A DNA stretch of 64,000 bases from positions 2,381,001 to 2,445,000 of the forward strand of contig NZ_AP025637.1 of NCBI RefSeq assembly GCF_022846615.1, in the 5' to 3' direction. The notes below the pieces were generated by a model. It ran no database searches and was not told the origin of the DNA. It worked only from the letters and a program-made list of their open reading frames with translations. This DNA comes from Roseomonas fluvialis. Lineage in GTDB: Bacteria > Pseudomonadota > Alphaproteobacteria > Acetobacterales > Acetobacteraceae. Both the position numbers and the translations under genes were made by a program. Shown here piece after piece: positions 42,206 to 51,851 of the stretch (its first letter is position 1; each line of letters starts with the position of its first letter).

Positions 42206-42910
42206 ATGACCTATCCCTTCACTGCCGCGGATCTCGAGGCGCTGCGCCAGTGGGACACGCCCACCATCTGCAACGCGTTGGAAGTCGTCGCTCCCGCACG
42301 CCGTGGCTACGGCTTCACCGTGCGGCCGATGACCGCCGTCTTCCCGAAGCTGCCGCCGATCTGCGGCCTGGCGCGCACCGGCACGCAGCGCGCAGCCTTC
42401 CCCTCGGGCCGCAGCAAGGACGCCGACAAGGCCATGCGCATCGCCTGGTACACCTACGTCGCCGATGCCGCGCTGCCGACCGTGGTCTGCCTGCAGGACC
42501 TCGATGACACGCCCGGCGTCGGCGCCTTCTGGGGCGAGGTGAATTCCGCCGTGCACAAGGGCCTCGGCGCGCAGGGCGTTGTGACCAACGGGTCAGTGCG
42601 CGACCTCGACATGTTCGCCCCCGGCTTCCAGGGCATCGCGGGCGTGGTGAACCCCTCGCATGCCCATGTCCACATCGTCGCGGTGAACGTCGAGGTGACC
42701 ATCCACGGCATGCAGGTGAAGCACGACGACGTGGTGCATGCCGACCTGCACGGCGCGGTCGTCATCCCGCACGACGTGGTCACGAAGATTCCCGCCGCCG
42801 TCGACCTGCTGACGCGCAAGGAGAAGGTGATCCTCGACATGGCGCGTGCGCCTGGCTTCAACATCGATCGGCTGAAGGAAGCGCTGGCGCAGTCCGACGA
42901 CATCCACTGA
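42206..42910 (+). CDS. RraA-family protein (HMG/CHA aldolase or regulator-like)
   Basis: A 234-residue protein of the RraA/DlpA fold, with AFWGEVNSAVHKGLGAQG and VVTNGSVRDLDMF, where the RD pair positions the metal in class II pyruvate aldolases such as 4-hydroxy-4-methyl-2-oxoglutarate aldolase. Such proteins finish aromatic ring-cleavage pathways. Some relatives regulate RNase E, but the longer length and catabolic context favour an enzyme. It lies between a Bug protein and a thioesterase, all on the plus strand. Confidence 0.85.
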   Translation: MTYPFTAADLEALRQWDTPTICNALEVVAPARRGYGFTVRPMTAVFPKLPPICGLARTGTQRAAFPSGRSKDADKAMRIAWYTYVADAALPTVVCLQDLDDTPGVGAFWGEVNSAVHKGLGAQGVVTNGSVRDLDMFAPGFQGIAGVVNPSHAHVHIVAVNVEVTIHGMQVKHDDVVHADLHGAVVIPHDVVTKIPAAVDLLTRKEKVILDMARAPGFNIDRLKEALAQSDDIH

Positions 42911-42915
42911 GCCCA

Positions 42916-43350
42916 ATGCGCCGGCCGCTTTGCACCGTGCTGCCGGGGTGGGTGGACCACTACCGGCACATGAACCTCGCCTACTACCTTGTGGCCTTCG
43001 ACATCGCGACCGATGCGCTGTGGCCGGATCTGGGGCTGGGCGATGGCTTCCGTGACCGCGGCCTGGGGACCTTCGCGGCCGAGTCCTGGCAGGCCTACAA
43101 CCGCGAAGTGACCGAGGGCGCGCCGCTCGCCTTCGATAGCGAGGTGCTGTCCTTCGACGCCAAGCGCCTTCTGTGTCGTCACACCATGTTCCATGCCGCC
43201 GAAGGCTGGCAGGCCGCGGAGAACGAGGTCCTGTACCTGTGCGTGGACCTCACCGCGCGCCGCGTCGGCGCCTGGCCGGATGACGTGCTGTCGCGCTTGG
43301 AAAAGCGCGCGACGGGTGCTGCGGCGAAGCGGCTCGCCCTGAAGCGCTGA
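42916..43350 (+). CDS. Hotdog-fold acyl-CoA thioesterase
   Basis: A 144-residue single-hotdog protein starting 5 bases after the RraA stop. The GWVDHYRHMNLAYYLVAFD region matches the 4-hydroxybenzoyl-CoA/carnitine-type thioesterase signature, with an H-M-N active-site segment. It would hydrolyse an acyl-CoA made in the catabolic steps around it. Codon use and spacing fit co-transcription with the RraA-like and Bug genes. Confidence 0.85.
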   Translation: MRRPLCTVLPGWVDHYRHMNLAYYLVAFDIATDALWPDLGLGDGFRDRGLGTFAAESWQAYNREVTEGAPLAFDSEVLSFDAKRLLCRHTMFHAAEGWQAAENEVLYLCVDLTARRVGAWPDDVLSRLEKRATGAAAKRLALKR

Positions 43351-43439
43351 CACAGAAAACGACCAACGGAATCGGCGTGGCCGTATGATCATCCCCTGTG
43401 CGTGAGCCGATCCGGCGAGCCTCGCCGCGGGAGCCGGGC

Positions 43440-43922
43440 TTAGCCCAACCGGTCGCGGATCCGCTCGATTCCGGCTTCGGCGCATTGGTCGTCCAGGTGT
43501 CCGCCCGGTGCGCCGCCCACGCCGATCGCGCCCACCACTTCCTCGCCCGCGCGGATCGCAATGCCCCCGCCCACGACCAAGAACCCCTCGATGTCCGGCA
43601 GTCGCGCGGCGGCGGGGTTGGTGCGCACCGTCTCCAGGATCTGCGTGGTGTTCGCGCGCATGCTCGCTGCCGTGTAGGCCTTGGCGCGAGCCGACGCGAC
43701 CGTATGTGGCCCGGCGCCATCCGCGCGCAGCAGCGCTCGCAGCACGCCCGAACGATCGACCACCGCTGCACTCACGCGGAAGCCGCGCCCGGCGCAGGCT
43801 TCGACCGCGGCCGCGACAGCCTCGGCGGCCAGTGACGCGCTGATGTTGCGTTCGCTGACCAGGCCTTGGGTCGCGCCCGGCAGCGGGGTGAACAGGAGGC
43901 ACGCAAGCAGCAGACGACGCAT
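43440..43922 (-). CDS. Secreted GlcG/HbpS-family heme-binding-like protein
   Basis: A 160-residue protein starting MRRLLLACLLFTPLPGATQG at 43922, with a signal peptide of about 20 residues. The mature domain is DUF336/GlcG-like: ISASLAAEAVAAAVEACAGRG, VVDRSGVLRALLRADGAGPHT, ARAKAYTAASM and GGGIAIRAGEEVVGAIGVGGA. Relatives include HbpS (heme or iron sensor) and small cofactor-binding proteins. It ends convergently with the thioesterase and follows the amidohydrolase gene by 70 bases. Confidence 0.85.
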   Translation of the reverse strand: MRRLLLACLLFTPLPGATQGLVSERNISASLAAEAVAAAVEACAGRGFRVSAAVVDRSGVLRALLRADGAGPHTVASARAKAYTAASMRANTTQILETVRTNPAAARLPDIEGFLVVGGGIAIRAGEEVVGAIGVGGAPGGHLDDQCAEAGIERIRDRLG

Positions 43923-43992
43923 CGGGGCACCCTTTCGGCGCACGGTGACGCGGCGGATGTTGCACCCCGCATCCTGCCCGGGGAAGGGGGTG

Positions 43993-45612
43993 TCAGCCTC
44001 CGTGGCGCAGCACACCGCCGACCACGGTCGCGACCACCTTCGTGCCGCGTATCGCGGACGGATCGCAGGCCAGGATGTCCGTGTCGAGCACCGCCAGGTC
44101 CGCCAGCTTGCCGGGCTCGAGGCTGCCCTTGTCATGCTCCTCGCGCTGCGCCCAGGCGCCGAGCGTGGTGTAGGCCGCCAACGCCTGCACGGGCGTCACG
44201 GCCTCGGCGGCATCGAGGTCGGCGCCGGTCTGGCTGCGTCGCGTGACCATGGCGCCGATCGCGGTGAAGGGGTTCACGCGACAGACCGCGAAATCCGAAT
44301 GCCCAGGTGCAGGAATGCCGGCGGCGATCAGGCTGCGATGCGGCCACATGTGGCGCATCGCGTCCTGCCCGCGATTGGCGACATAGGCCTCGCCCAGTTC
44401 GTCCATGAAGCCAGTCGCTGAGGAATCGACGAAGCCGCCGCGCTTGAGGCGCTCGAGGATCGGCGGCGTCACGTAGCAGCAATGCTCCACCCGCATCCGG
44501 TGGTCCGCCACGGGGTGTGCGGCCAGCGCGGCCTCCATCACATCCAGCGCGAAGTCGATGCCGCGGTCGCCGACGCCCTCGATCATCACCTGAAGCCCGG
44601 CCTTGTGAGCGGCTGTGGCACGCTGCGTGAGGTCGTCGCGGTCATACAGCAGCATCCCGGTGTTCGGCACCGGTTCGCCGGGCACCGGCGTACCCCGATA
44701 GGGCTCCCAATACGCCGCCGTCCGGCCGGAGGTGGAGCAGTCCGGGCACCACTCCACGCCGATCAACCTCAGCCAGTCGTCTCCGAAGCCCGACCGGACG
44801 CCCGCACCGATCAGATGCGGGATCAACGGTTCGTCGCGCCCGGACGCGATGATGCCCATGCGCATCCGCCAGCGCCCGTCTCTGCGCATCTGCTGATAGG
44901 CGCGGATGGCCTTCGACGGCGTCAGTGAATTCGCAACGGATGTGATGCCGTGGCGCAGGCATTCGTCCTGCACCATCTCCATGCCGTCCGCGATGTCGGC
45001 CTCGCTGTCCGCGCCATGTATGGCATTCAGGAAGACATGCGCCGCGGTCTCGCGCACCAGGCCGGTAAAGGCGCCGCTGGCGGGGTCGCGGTCGAAGGCG
45101 CCGAAGGGCGGGTCGGGCGCATCGGCCGGGACGTCGCAGGCGGCGAAGGCGGCGCGGTTCGCCAGGCCCAGATGCCCGTCCGTGCGCAGGATGAAGACCG
45201 GATGCCCGGCCGACGCCGCATCCAGTTCATCGAGTGTCGGATAACCGCCGCAGGCGCGTTCGTTCAGCCGGTAGAAGGCGCCCCAGCGGCCTGGCGGCAG
45301 CGCGATGCATACGCGGTTGATGGTGGCCAATACCTCGGCGCGCGTGCGCACGCGGTCGGGCGAGAGCAGCGTCCACGTGCGCAGCCGCACGGCATAGCTA
45401 TCCGGATGCGCGTGACTGTCCACGACGCCGGGAATGACGCGCCGGCCCTGCGCGTTCAGCACGCGCGTGCCCGCGCCGATGTGCGCGCGCATTGCGTCGC
45501 TGCTGCCCAGCGCCACGATGCGTCCGCCCTGCGCCGCCAGCGCCTGCGCTTCGGTGCCCGCCGCATCCAGCGTGGCGACGCGCCCGTCGAGCAAAACGAA
45601 ATCGGCGTTCAT
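43993..45612 (-). CDS. Amidohydrolase (YtcJ/amidohydrolase-3 family)
   Basis: A 539-residue metal-dependent hydrolase. The metal-binding HxH is H67-A-H69 in GVVDSHAHPDSYAVR; later motifs are MRVEHCCYVTPP and GHSDFAVCRVNPFTAIGAMVTR. The N-terminal composite domain (MNADFVLLDGRVATLD) and C-terminal LADLAVLDTDILACDPS complete the amidohydrolase layout. It would hydrolyse an amide or lactam. Its ATG overlaps the upstream amine oxidase stop (ATGA), so the two act together. Confidence 0.88.
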   Translation of the reverse strand: MNADFVLLDGRVATLDAAGTEAQALAAQGGRIVALGSSDAMRAHIGAGTRVLNAQGRRVIPGVVDSHAHPDSYAVRLRTWTLLSPDRVRTRAEVLATINRVCIALPPGRWGAFYRLNERACGGYPTLDELDAASAGHPVFILRTDGHLGLANRAAFAACDVPADAPDPPFGAFDRDPASGAFTGLVRETAAHVFLNAIHGADSEADIADGMEMVQDECLRHGITSVANSLTPSKAIRAYQQMRRDGRWRMRMGIIASGRDEPLIPHLIGAGVRSGFGDDWLRLIGVEWCPDCSTSGRTAAYWEPYRGTPVPGEPVPNTGMLLYDRDDLTQRATAAHKAGLQVMIEGVGDRGIDFALDVMEAALAAHPVADHRMRVEHCCYVTPPILERLKRGGFVDSSATGFMDELGEAYVANRGQDAMRHMWPHRSLIAAGIPAPGHSDFAVCRVNPFTAIGAMVTRRSQTGADLDAAEAVTPVQALAAYTTLGAWAQREEHDKGSLEPGKLADLAVLDTDILACDPSAIRGTKVVATVVGGVLRHGG

Positions 45613-46937
45613 GCCGCCACTCGGTCGATATGGTCGCGCAGGCGATACCAGCCGCCGATCAGTGGCAGGAACCAGTTCGGATTGCCATTGTACAGCGGGA
45701 GCGTCGGGAAGCGCAGGCCATCGAGCGCGAAGGCCTCATTCTCGGCCCCTGCGATCTTGAGCGCGGCGCGATGGCCGAGCCAGGTCGCCATGGCCACCCC
45801 GGACCCCTGGCAGCCGGCGGCGTAGTGCATGCCGTCCTGCACGCCGATATGCGGCAGGAAGTCGAAGGTGAAGGCGACGTTGCCGGTCCAGGCGTGAGTG
45901 ATCTGCACGTCCTTCAGTTCCGGAAACACCGCGGTCATGAAGCGGTGCAGCACCGGTGCGGCGGTGGCCGGGTCGGTGGGGCCGAAACTCGCGCGCCCAC
46001 CCCACAGGATGCGGTTGCCGTAGGGCGACGGCCGGAAGTAGTTCAGCACGCGCTTGGTGTCGCTGATCATGCGCCGCCCGGGGAAGAACTTGTCGATCGC
46101 GTAGTGCGGCAGTTCCTCGGTGGCGATGATGTAGGACCCCACAGGGATCATGCGGCGCGCGAGCCAGGGCATGGCGGACCGCCCCTTGTCGTCGCGCGAA
46201 TAGCCGTTGGTCGCGACCAGCACCGCGCCGGCGCGCAGCGACCCGCGATCGGTCGCCACGCGGAAGCCGGTCCCGTCGCGCTTGATTGCATTCACGCGGA
46301 CGCCATCGACCAGCCGTGCACCGGCGCGGTCAGCCGCCGCCGCGAGCCCGCGCGCGTACTTGCCCGGATGCAGGCTGCCCGATGCCTCGGCCAGCATCCC
46401 GCCATGATAGTGGTCGCTGCCCAGCGCCTCGTGCTGGCGTTCCTTCGGCAGCATGGCGGTGGGCAGGCCGGTCACTTCCGCGATGAAGTCGGCTCGCGCG
46501 GCCAGCGCGTCGTAGTGCTTGCGCGTCCAGGCCGGCACGAAGCGCCCGCAGCGAACGTAGTCGCAGTCGATCCCCTCGCGCGCGATCGTCTCCTCGATGA
46601 AGGGGAAGGATGCCGCGGCGGCCTGGGCGATCGCCTTTGCGCGGTCGGCCCCGTGCAGCTTCTGCAGGGCGCCGGAAGCGACCTTCAGCCCGCCCGAGAC
46701 CATGCCGCCATTGCGCGAGGAGGCGCCCCAGCCGATCCGTTCCGCATCGATCACCGCCACGTCATGCCCCAGCCGGCGCAGCGTGAGCGCAGCCGACATC
46801 CCGGCATAGCCGCCGCCCACCACCGCCACGCCGACATCGGTGGGCAACACGCTGTCGCGCTTGGGTGGCTCGGCAGCCTCCCACCACCATGGCGTGGTCT
46901 TGAAGCCTGGCGCCAATAGCGCGTGCGCGGAGGTCAT
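45609..46937 (-). CDS. FAD-dependent amine oxidoreductase (PuuB/DAO type)
   Basis: A 442-residue flavoprotein with GGGYAG (41-46) in VAVVGGGYAGMSAALTLRRLG and the ADP-binding acidic end VIDAERIGWGASSRNGG. The DAO fold continues to NRILWGGRASFGPTD and VAFTFDFLPHIGVQDGMHYAAG near the C-terminus. PuuB-type enzymes oxidise gamma-glutamylputrescine. It is coupled to the amidohydrolase, which could hydrolyse the glutamyl product, and divergent from a polyamine-type ABC operon, which supports an imported-amine pathway. Confidence 0.88.
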   Translation of the reverse strand: MTSAHALLAPGFKTTPWWWEAAEPPKRDSVLPTDVGVAVVGGGYAGMSAALTLRRLGHDVAVIDAERIGWGASSRNGGMVSGGLKVASGALQKLHGADRAKAIAQAAAASFPFIEETIAREGIDCDYVRCGRFVPAWTRKHYDALAARADFIAEVTGLPTAMLPKERQHEALGSDHYHGGMLAEASGSLHPGKYARGLAAAADRAGARLVDGVRVNAIKRDGTGFRVATDRGSLRAGAVLVATNGYSRDDKGRSAMPWLARRMIPVGSYIIATEELPHYAIDKFFPGRRMISDTKRVLNYFRPSPYGNRILWGGRASFGPTDPATAAPVLHRFMTAVFPELKDVQITHAWTGNVAFTFDFLPHIGVQDGMHYAAGCQGSGVAMATWLGHRAALKIAGAENEAFALDGLRFPTLPLYNGNPNWFLPLIGGWYRLRDHIDRVAA

Positions 46938-46987
46938 TGCCCGATCAGCCTGCCCATGGTCAGATTTGTTCGGGAGAGTTCACGCCG

Positions 46988-47022
46988 GCACGGCGGCAAC
47001 CGCAAGTGGTGCCGCGCCGTGC
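46988..47022. promoter_or_regulatory. 8-bp inverted repeat in the oxidase/Pot-operon divergent region
   Basis: GCACGGCG (46988-46995) and CGCCGTGC (47015-47022) are reverse complements in the 155-base gap between divergent starts at 46937 and 47093. It could be a shared operator; no transcription factor gene is close by. Confidence 0.3.
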
Positions 47023-47092
47023 TGCTGCACCTTGGGCGATTTTCAACCCAGGCGCGAGCGGCCCGCTACGCCACCCATGAGGAGAGACGGTG

Positions 47093-48199
47093 ATGCAAAG
47101 CTTCCAGCAGGATTGCGTGGACCTGGCCTACCGCAAGTACCGGCGCGGCGAGGTCGACCGGCGTACGCTGCTCACCGGCCTGGCCGCGCTCGGCGCCGCC
47201 GTCTTTGCCGGCAACGACGCGCAGGCGCAGGCGGCACGGCAGCTGGTGATGGTCAACTGGGGCGGCATCGCCAACCAGGGCTTCGGCAACAACTACGGCG
47301 CGCCCTTCGTCGCCGCGAACCCCGGCTGGACCGTGGTGCAGGACAGCACCGGCCCGTCCGCCGGGCGCATCCGCTCGATGGTCGAGAGCGGCCGCGTCAC
47401 CTGGGACCTGTGCGACTCCTCGGCCACCTCGTCCTTCCTGCTGGGCGGGCTGAACCTGCTGAACCGGATCGACTACAACATCGTCAACCGGGAGAACGTG
47501 ATCGGGCCGACCTTCGCGCTCGACCACGGGGCGGCGCCGTATTCTTTCTCGAACGTGTTGGTCTACGACAGCAGCAAATTCCCGACCGCGCCGACCGGCT
47601 GGGCGGATTTCTGGGACCTGCAGAAATTCCCCGGCACGCGCCTGCTGCGCCGCGACGCCGCCGGCACGCTCGATGCCGCGCAGATGTCGCTCGGCAAGGA
47701 CATGGCGAATCTCTATCCGCTCGACGTGCGCGCATCGCTCGCCCGCGTTCGCGAAATCCGCCGCAACCTGGTCTTCTGGACCGGTGGCGCGGAATCCGAA
47801 CAGTTCATCCGCACCGGCGAGGCGGTGATGGGCCAGATCTGGCATACCCGTGCGAAGGTGCTGGAGCAGGAGAGCAACGGCCGCTTCAAGTTCATCTGGA
47901 ACCAGGGGATCCTGCAGCCGGGCATCTTCGTCATCCCGCGCGGCAATCCCGGTGGCGAGATGGCGCAGCGCCTGCTCGCCTCCATGCTGGCAAACGCCGA
48001 ACCGCAGGTCGAGCTCCTGAAGTTCCTCGGCAATGGCCCGACCAATCCGCGCGCCGCCGCGCTGGTGCCCGAGGAGTTCAAGCGCTTCAACCCGACCGAA
48101 CCAGCCAATGCCGCGCTGCAAGTGGCGCAGAATGGCCGCTGGTGGGGCGAGAACTACGCCCGCGTGAATGCCGACTACATCGACATGGTCACAGGCTGA
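47093..48199 (+). CDS. ABC transporter solute-binding protein, PotD/spermidine type
   Basis: A 368-residue periplasmic protein; ATG 47093 follows GAGGAGAG and a GTG one codon earlier is also possible. A long signal with GEVDRRTLLTGLAALGAAVF (RRTLL, Tat-like) precedes the mature start. The mature part has MVNWGGIANQGFGNNYGAPF and GRVTWDLCDSSATS, as in type II polyamine or iron-binding relatives. It starts an operon with a dehydrogenase, an aldolase and a full Pot-type ABC system. The ligand is likely a polyamine or similar amine. Confidence 0.88.
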   Translation: MQSFQQDCVDLAYRKYRRGEVDRRTLLTGLAALGAAVFAGNDAQAQAARQLVMVNWGGIANQGFGNNYGAPFVAANPGWTVVQDSTGPSAGRIRSMVESGRVTWDLCDSSATSSFLLGGLNLLNRIDYNIVNRENVIGPTFALDHGAAPYSFSNVLVYDSSKFPTAPTGWADFWDLQKFPGTRLLRRDAAGTLDAAQMSLGKDMANLYPLDVRASLARVREIRRNLVFWTGGAESEQFIRTGEAVMGQIWHTRAKVLEQESNGRFKFIWNQGILQPGIFVIPRGNPGGEMAQRLLASMLANAEPQVELLKFLGNGPTNPRAAALVPEEFKRFNPTEPANAALQVAQNGRWWGENYARVNADYIDMVTG

Positions 48200-48208
48200 A
48201 CCAGCCCC

Positions 48209-49147
48209 GTGATCCTGGTCGTGAAGTCGGGCGGCGAGCGCGCCGTGCCGGAATGGCAGGCGTGCTTCGCCGCGGTGGCGCCGCAACTGCAGGTGCGCTG
48301 GTGGGATGAACCATCGCTCGACCCCGCCAGCGTGGACTATGCGCTGGTCTGGGACCCCGAACCCGGGCGGCTGGCGCGCCTGCCGAAGCTGCGCGCGATC
48401 TTCGGCTCCGGCGCGGGGGTGGATGGCATCGTCGCCGACCCGCATCTGCCGCGCGGCGTGCCGCTGGTGCGCTGCGTGCCGCCTGAGGCGACGCAGCGCA
48501 TGGGCGAATTCGTGTGCTGGGCGGTGCTGTCGCTGAACAAGGATGCGCGCCGCATGGCGCTGGCGCAGGCACGCGCCGAATGGGACTGGTTCGAACCACC
48601 CTTCGCCGCGTCCGCGCAGACCGTGGGCATCATGGGCCTGGGGGCGATGGGCCTGCGCAGCGCGCAGATGCTGCTGGGCTTGGGCATTCCCGTGGTCGGC
48701 TGGTCACGTACGCGCAAGGACGTTCCGGGCGTCGAAACCTTCGCCGGCGTCGCCGACCTCCCGGCATTCCTGGCGCGCAGCGGGGTTCTGGTCTGCCTGC
48801 TGCCGGCGACGCCGGAGACCACCGGCCTCATTGCCGCCCCGCTGCTCGCGCAGTTGCCGCGCGGTGCGGGCCTGGTGCAGGTCGGCCGCGGCGTGCAGCA
48901 GGTGCTGCCCGACATCATCGACGCGCTGGATAGCGGGCAGCTCTCCGGCGCGGTGCTCGACGTGTTCGACCCGGAGCCACTGCCGCCCGGCAGCCCTGCC
49001 TGGTCGCACCCACGCATTACCGTCACGCCCCATGTCGGCTCGCTGCCCAGCAGGCTGGAGCGTGCGCGCTATGTCGCTGACTGCATCGCGCGTATCGAAC
49101 GCGGCGAGGCGCCGCCCAATGTCTACGACCCCGAGCGAGGCTACTGA
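48209..49147 (+). CDS. D-2-hydroxyacid dehydrogenase (GhrA-like glyoxylate/hydroxypyruvate reductase)
   Basis: A 312-residue protein with a GTG start, 9 bases after the binding-protein stop. The Rossmann motif is GLGAMG (143-148) in TVGIMGLGAMGLRSAQ; catalytic residues are R227 (VQVGRGVQQ), E256 (DPEPLPPG) and H275 (TPHVGS). The N-terminal GSGAGVDGI fits the GhrA subclass. It would reduce a 2-oxoacid with NAD(P)H. Its stop overlaps the aldolase start (TGATG). Confidence 0.88.
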   Translation: MILVVKSGGERAVPEWQACFAAVAPQLQVRWWDEPSLDPASVDYALVWDPEPGRLARLPKLRAIFGSGAGVDGIVADPHLPRGVPLVRCVPPEATQRMGEFVCWAVLSLNKDARRMALAQARAEWDWFEPPFAASAQTVGIMGLGAMGLRSAQMLLGLGIPVVGWSRTRKDVPGVETFAGVADLPAFLARSGVLVCLLPATPETTGLIAAPLLAQLPRGAGLVQVGRGVQQVLPDIIDALDSGQLSGAVLDVFDPEPLPPGSPAWSHPRITVTPHVGSLPSRLERARYVADCIARIERGEAPPNVYDPERGY

Positions 49148-49917
49148 TGCCGCTGCCACCACCGCCCGCGAAGCCTAATCCGAACCGTGTGCCGACCGAG
49201 CGCGAGGTGCGCGAGGACCTCGCCGCCGCCTACCGCCTGGTCGCCCATTTCGGCATGACCGACCTGGTCTTCACGCATCTCTCCGCGCGCCTGCCGGGCG
49301 AAGGGCACCGCTTCCTGGTGAACCCCTACGGCCTGCTGTTCGAGGAGATCACCGCGTCGTCGCTGGTCGTCGTCGATGCCGATGGCGAACCGGCGCAGCC
49401 GACCGACTGGCCGGTGAACCCCGCCGGCTTCGTCATCCATTCCGCCGTGCATCGCGCGCGCGACGACGCGATGTGCGTCATGCACACGCACACTCTAGCT
49501 GGGATGGCGGTGGCGGCGCAGACCGGCGCGCTGCTGCCGCTCAACCAGATGAGCATGGAATTCGACGGCCGCGTTGCGCTGCACGACTACGAAGGCATCG
49601 CCGCCGACGACAACCTGGATGAGCGCGACCGGCTGGTGCAGGACCTCGGCGATCGCCCCTGCATGATCCTGCGCCACCACGGGCTGCTCACGGTGGGGCG
49701 CACGGTCGCCGAGGCCTTCTACTGGATGTACTACCTGGAACAGGCCTGCCGCATCCAATTGGCCGCACAGTCATCCGGCGCGCCGCTGGCCGTGCCGCCG
49801 GCGCCCGTGGTGCGTCGCGCGCGCGAGCAATTCGGCACCGGCCCGACCAAGGGCTGGCTGCCCTGGCAGGCGCTGCGCCGGAAACTGGACCGCGAGCAGC
49901 CGGACTACGTCGCGTGA
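49147..49917 (+). CDS. Class II aldolase/adducin-family protein
   Basis: A 256-residue protein with zinc ligands H113, H115 (VMHTHTLAGM) and H177 (LRHHGLLTVG), and the phosphate/substrate loops THLSARLPG and NPYGLLFEEI. It is a class II aldolase such as fuculose-phosphate or 3-oxo-tetronate-type enzymes; ligand identity is open. It is between a 2-hydroxyacid dehydrogenase and the ABC genes and overlaps both neighbours by 1-4 bases, so it is part of one transcript. Confidence 0.88.
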   Translation: MPLPPPPAKPNPNRVPTEREVREDLAAAYRLVAHFGMTDLVFTHLSARLPGEGHRFLVNPYGLLFEEITASSLVVVDADGEPAQPTDWPVNPAGFVIHSAVHRARDDAMCVMHTHTLAGMAVAAQTGALLPLNQMSMEFDGRVALHDYEGIAADDNLDERDRLVQDLGDRPCMILRHHGLLTVGRTVAEAFYWMYYLEQACRIQLAAQSSGAPLAVPPAPVVRRAREQFGTGPTKGWLPWQALRRKLDREQPDYVA

Positions 49918-51005
49918 GTGCTGCCGCCGGCCACGCGCTCGGCCTGCTTGGGCTGACCAAGCGCTACGGCAGCTTTACCGCGGTCGATGATGTCTCGCTG
50001 GATGTGGGGCGGGGGGAGTTCCTGACGCTGCTCGGCCCATCGGGGTCGGGCAAGACCACGATCCTGATGGCGGTGGCGGGCTTCGTCGCACCCACGGCAG
50101 GCTCGATCCTGCTGGACGGGCGCGAGATCACGCCGCTGCCGCCGGAGAAGCGCAACTTCGGCATGGTCTTCCAGGGCTATGCGCTGTTCCCGCACATGAC
50201 CGTCGCCGACAACGTCGCCTTTCCGCTGCGCGTGCGCGGGATGTCGCGTGCAGATCGCGATTCGAAGGTGCGGGCGGCGCTGGATCTGGTGCAACTTTCG
50301 GGCTTCGCGGAGAGGCTGCCGAAGCAGCTCTCCGGCGGGCAGCAGCAGCGCGTCGCGCTGGCCCGCGCGCTGGTGTTCGACCCGAACCTGCTTCTGCTGG
50401 ACGAGCCGCTCTCGGCCCTCGACAAGAAGCTGCGGGCTGAACTGCAGGAGGAGCTGAAGGCGCTGCATCGCCGGGTCGGGCGCACTTTCATCAACGTCAC
50501 GCACGACCAGGAGGAAGCGCTCTCCCTGTCCGACCGGATCGCCATCCTCAACCACGGCAAGCTGATCCAGGCGGGCGCGCCGGGGGAACTCTATGAGCGC
50601 CCGCGCACACGCTTCGTGGCGGACTTTCTCGGCAAGTCGAACTTCATCGAAGGCACCGTCGCGGCGTCGGATGCCGACGGATTCGTGCTGGCCGCCGGGG
50701 CAGCCCGCATCGGTGTGCGTGGCCAGACGGCGCCGGAAGGCACGCGCCGGCTGCTCTCGCTGCGGCCGGAGAAGATCGCGCTGCTGGCCGATGGCGACAC
50801 CGCGGACAATGCGGTGGACGGGCGCATCCTCGCCTGGTCCTACCTCGGCGCCGGCTTCGCGCTGCGGGTCGAGACCGATACCCTGGGCGAACTCCGCGCC
50901 ACGCTGCCGGCCTGGCAGGCCGCCTTCGCGCCATCGGAAGGGCTGCCGGTACGCCTCGGCTGGTCCGCCGACGCCGCCGTGCCGGTCGAGGACGACGCGC
51001 CATGA
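49914..51005 (+). CDS. potA: ABC transporter ATP-binding protein, PotA type
   Basis: A 363-residue ATPase with a GTG start overlapping the aldolase stop (GTGA). Walker A is GPSGSGKTTILM, the ABC signature LSGGQQQRVALARAL and Walker B LLLLDEPLSALDKK. The C-terminal TOBE-like domain starts about residue 245. The PotA/FbpC class energises polyamine, iron or organic anion uptake. It is followed by two overlapping permease genes. The gene symbol is by family, not proven substrate. Confidence 0.92.
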   Translation: MSAAAGHALGLLGLTKRYGSFTAVDDVSLDVGRGEFLTLLGPSGSGKTTILMAVAGFVAPTAGSILLDGREITPLPPEKRNFGMVFQGYALFPHMTVADNVAFPLRVRGMSRADRDSKVRAALDLVQLSGFAERLPKQLSGGQQQRVALARALVFDPNLLLLDEPLSALDKKLRAELQEELKALHRRVGRTFINVTHDQEEALSLSDRIAILNHGKLIQAGAPGELYERPRTRFVADFLGKSNFIEGTVAASDADGFVLAAGAARIGVRGQTAPEGTRRLLSLRPEKIALLADGDTADNAVDGRILAWSYLGAGFALRVETDTLGELRATLPAWQAAFAPSEGLPVRLGWSADAAVPVEDDAP

Positions 51006-51847
51006 CCGCCGCCGGTCGGCCCGCGCTGGGCTGGTGGCTGCTGATCCTGCCCGCGCTGCTGCTGCTGCTGGTCTTCTATGTCGCACCCATCCTGCAGGTG
51101 CTCGCTATCAGCGTGACCGAACCGGAACCAGGCCTGGGCAACTACGAACGCATCTTCACCTCGGAATCCGTGCAGCGTGTCATCCTGACCACGCTGCGCA
51201 TCTGCCTGATCACCACGGTGTTGGCGCTGCTGCTGGGCTATGCGATCGCCCATGCCATCACGCTCGCTTCGCCGCGCGCACGGGGCTGGTGGATCATGGC
51301 AGTGCTGGTGCCGCTGTGGATCAGCGTGCTGGTGCGCGCCTTCGCGTGGGTCACGCTGCTGCGCCGGCAAGGGCTGGTCAACAATACGCTGATGAATGCC
51401 GGCGTCATCACCGAGCCGCTGCCGCTGGTGTGGAATGAATTCGGCATCATCGTCGGCATGGTGCACTACATGGTGCCCTTCGCGGTGCTGCCGATGCTGG
51501 CCTCGATGCGCGAGATCGACCCGCGGCTGCTCGCCGCCGCGCGCGGCCTCGGTGCCTCGCGCGCGCAGGTGTTCCGCAGCGTCTTCCTGCCGCTGTCGAT
51601 GCCCGGCGTGATCGCTGCCGCGGTGCTGGTCTTCATTTTCTCGCTCGGCTTCTACATCACCCCCGCCATCCTCGGCGGCGGCAAGACGCTGATGGTGGCG
51701 GAGTGGATCAGCCTGCAGATCCTCGACCTGATCCGCTGGGGCCTCGGCACCATGATGGCCACCATGCTGATCATCGCGATCCTGGTCACGCTCGCGGTCT
51801 TCTCGCGGATCGTAGATCTGCGGCGCATCTTCGGCTCCGGGGCCTGA
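51002..51847 (+). CDS. potB: ABC transporter permease, PotB type
   Basis: A 281-residue membrane protein with six hydrophobic segments and the EAA loop AAARGLGASRAQVFRSVFLP. It begins at an ATGA overlap with potA. It pairs with the PotC-type permease 4 bases downstream to form the channel. Confidence 0.9.
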   Translation: MTAAGRPALGWWLLILPALLLLLVFYVAPILQVLAISVTEPEPGLGNYERIFTSESVQRVILTTLRICLITTVLALLLGYAIAHAITLASPRARGWWIMAVLVPLWISVLVRAFAWVTLLRRQGLVNNTLMNAGVITEPLPLVWNEFGIIVGMVHYMVPFAVLPMLASMREIDPRLLAAARGLGASRAQVFRSVFLPLSMPGVIAAAVLVFIFSLGFYITPAILGGGKTLMVAEWISLQILDLIRWGLGTMMATMLIIAILVTLAVFSRIVDLRRIFGSGA

Positions 51848-51851
51848 GGCG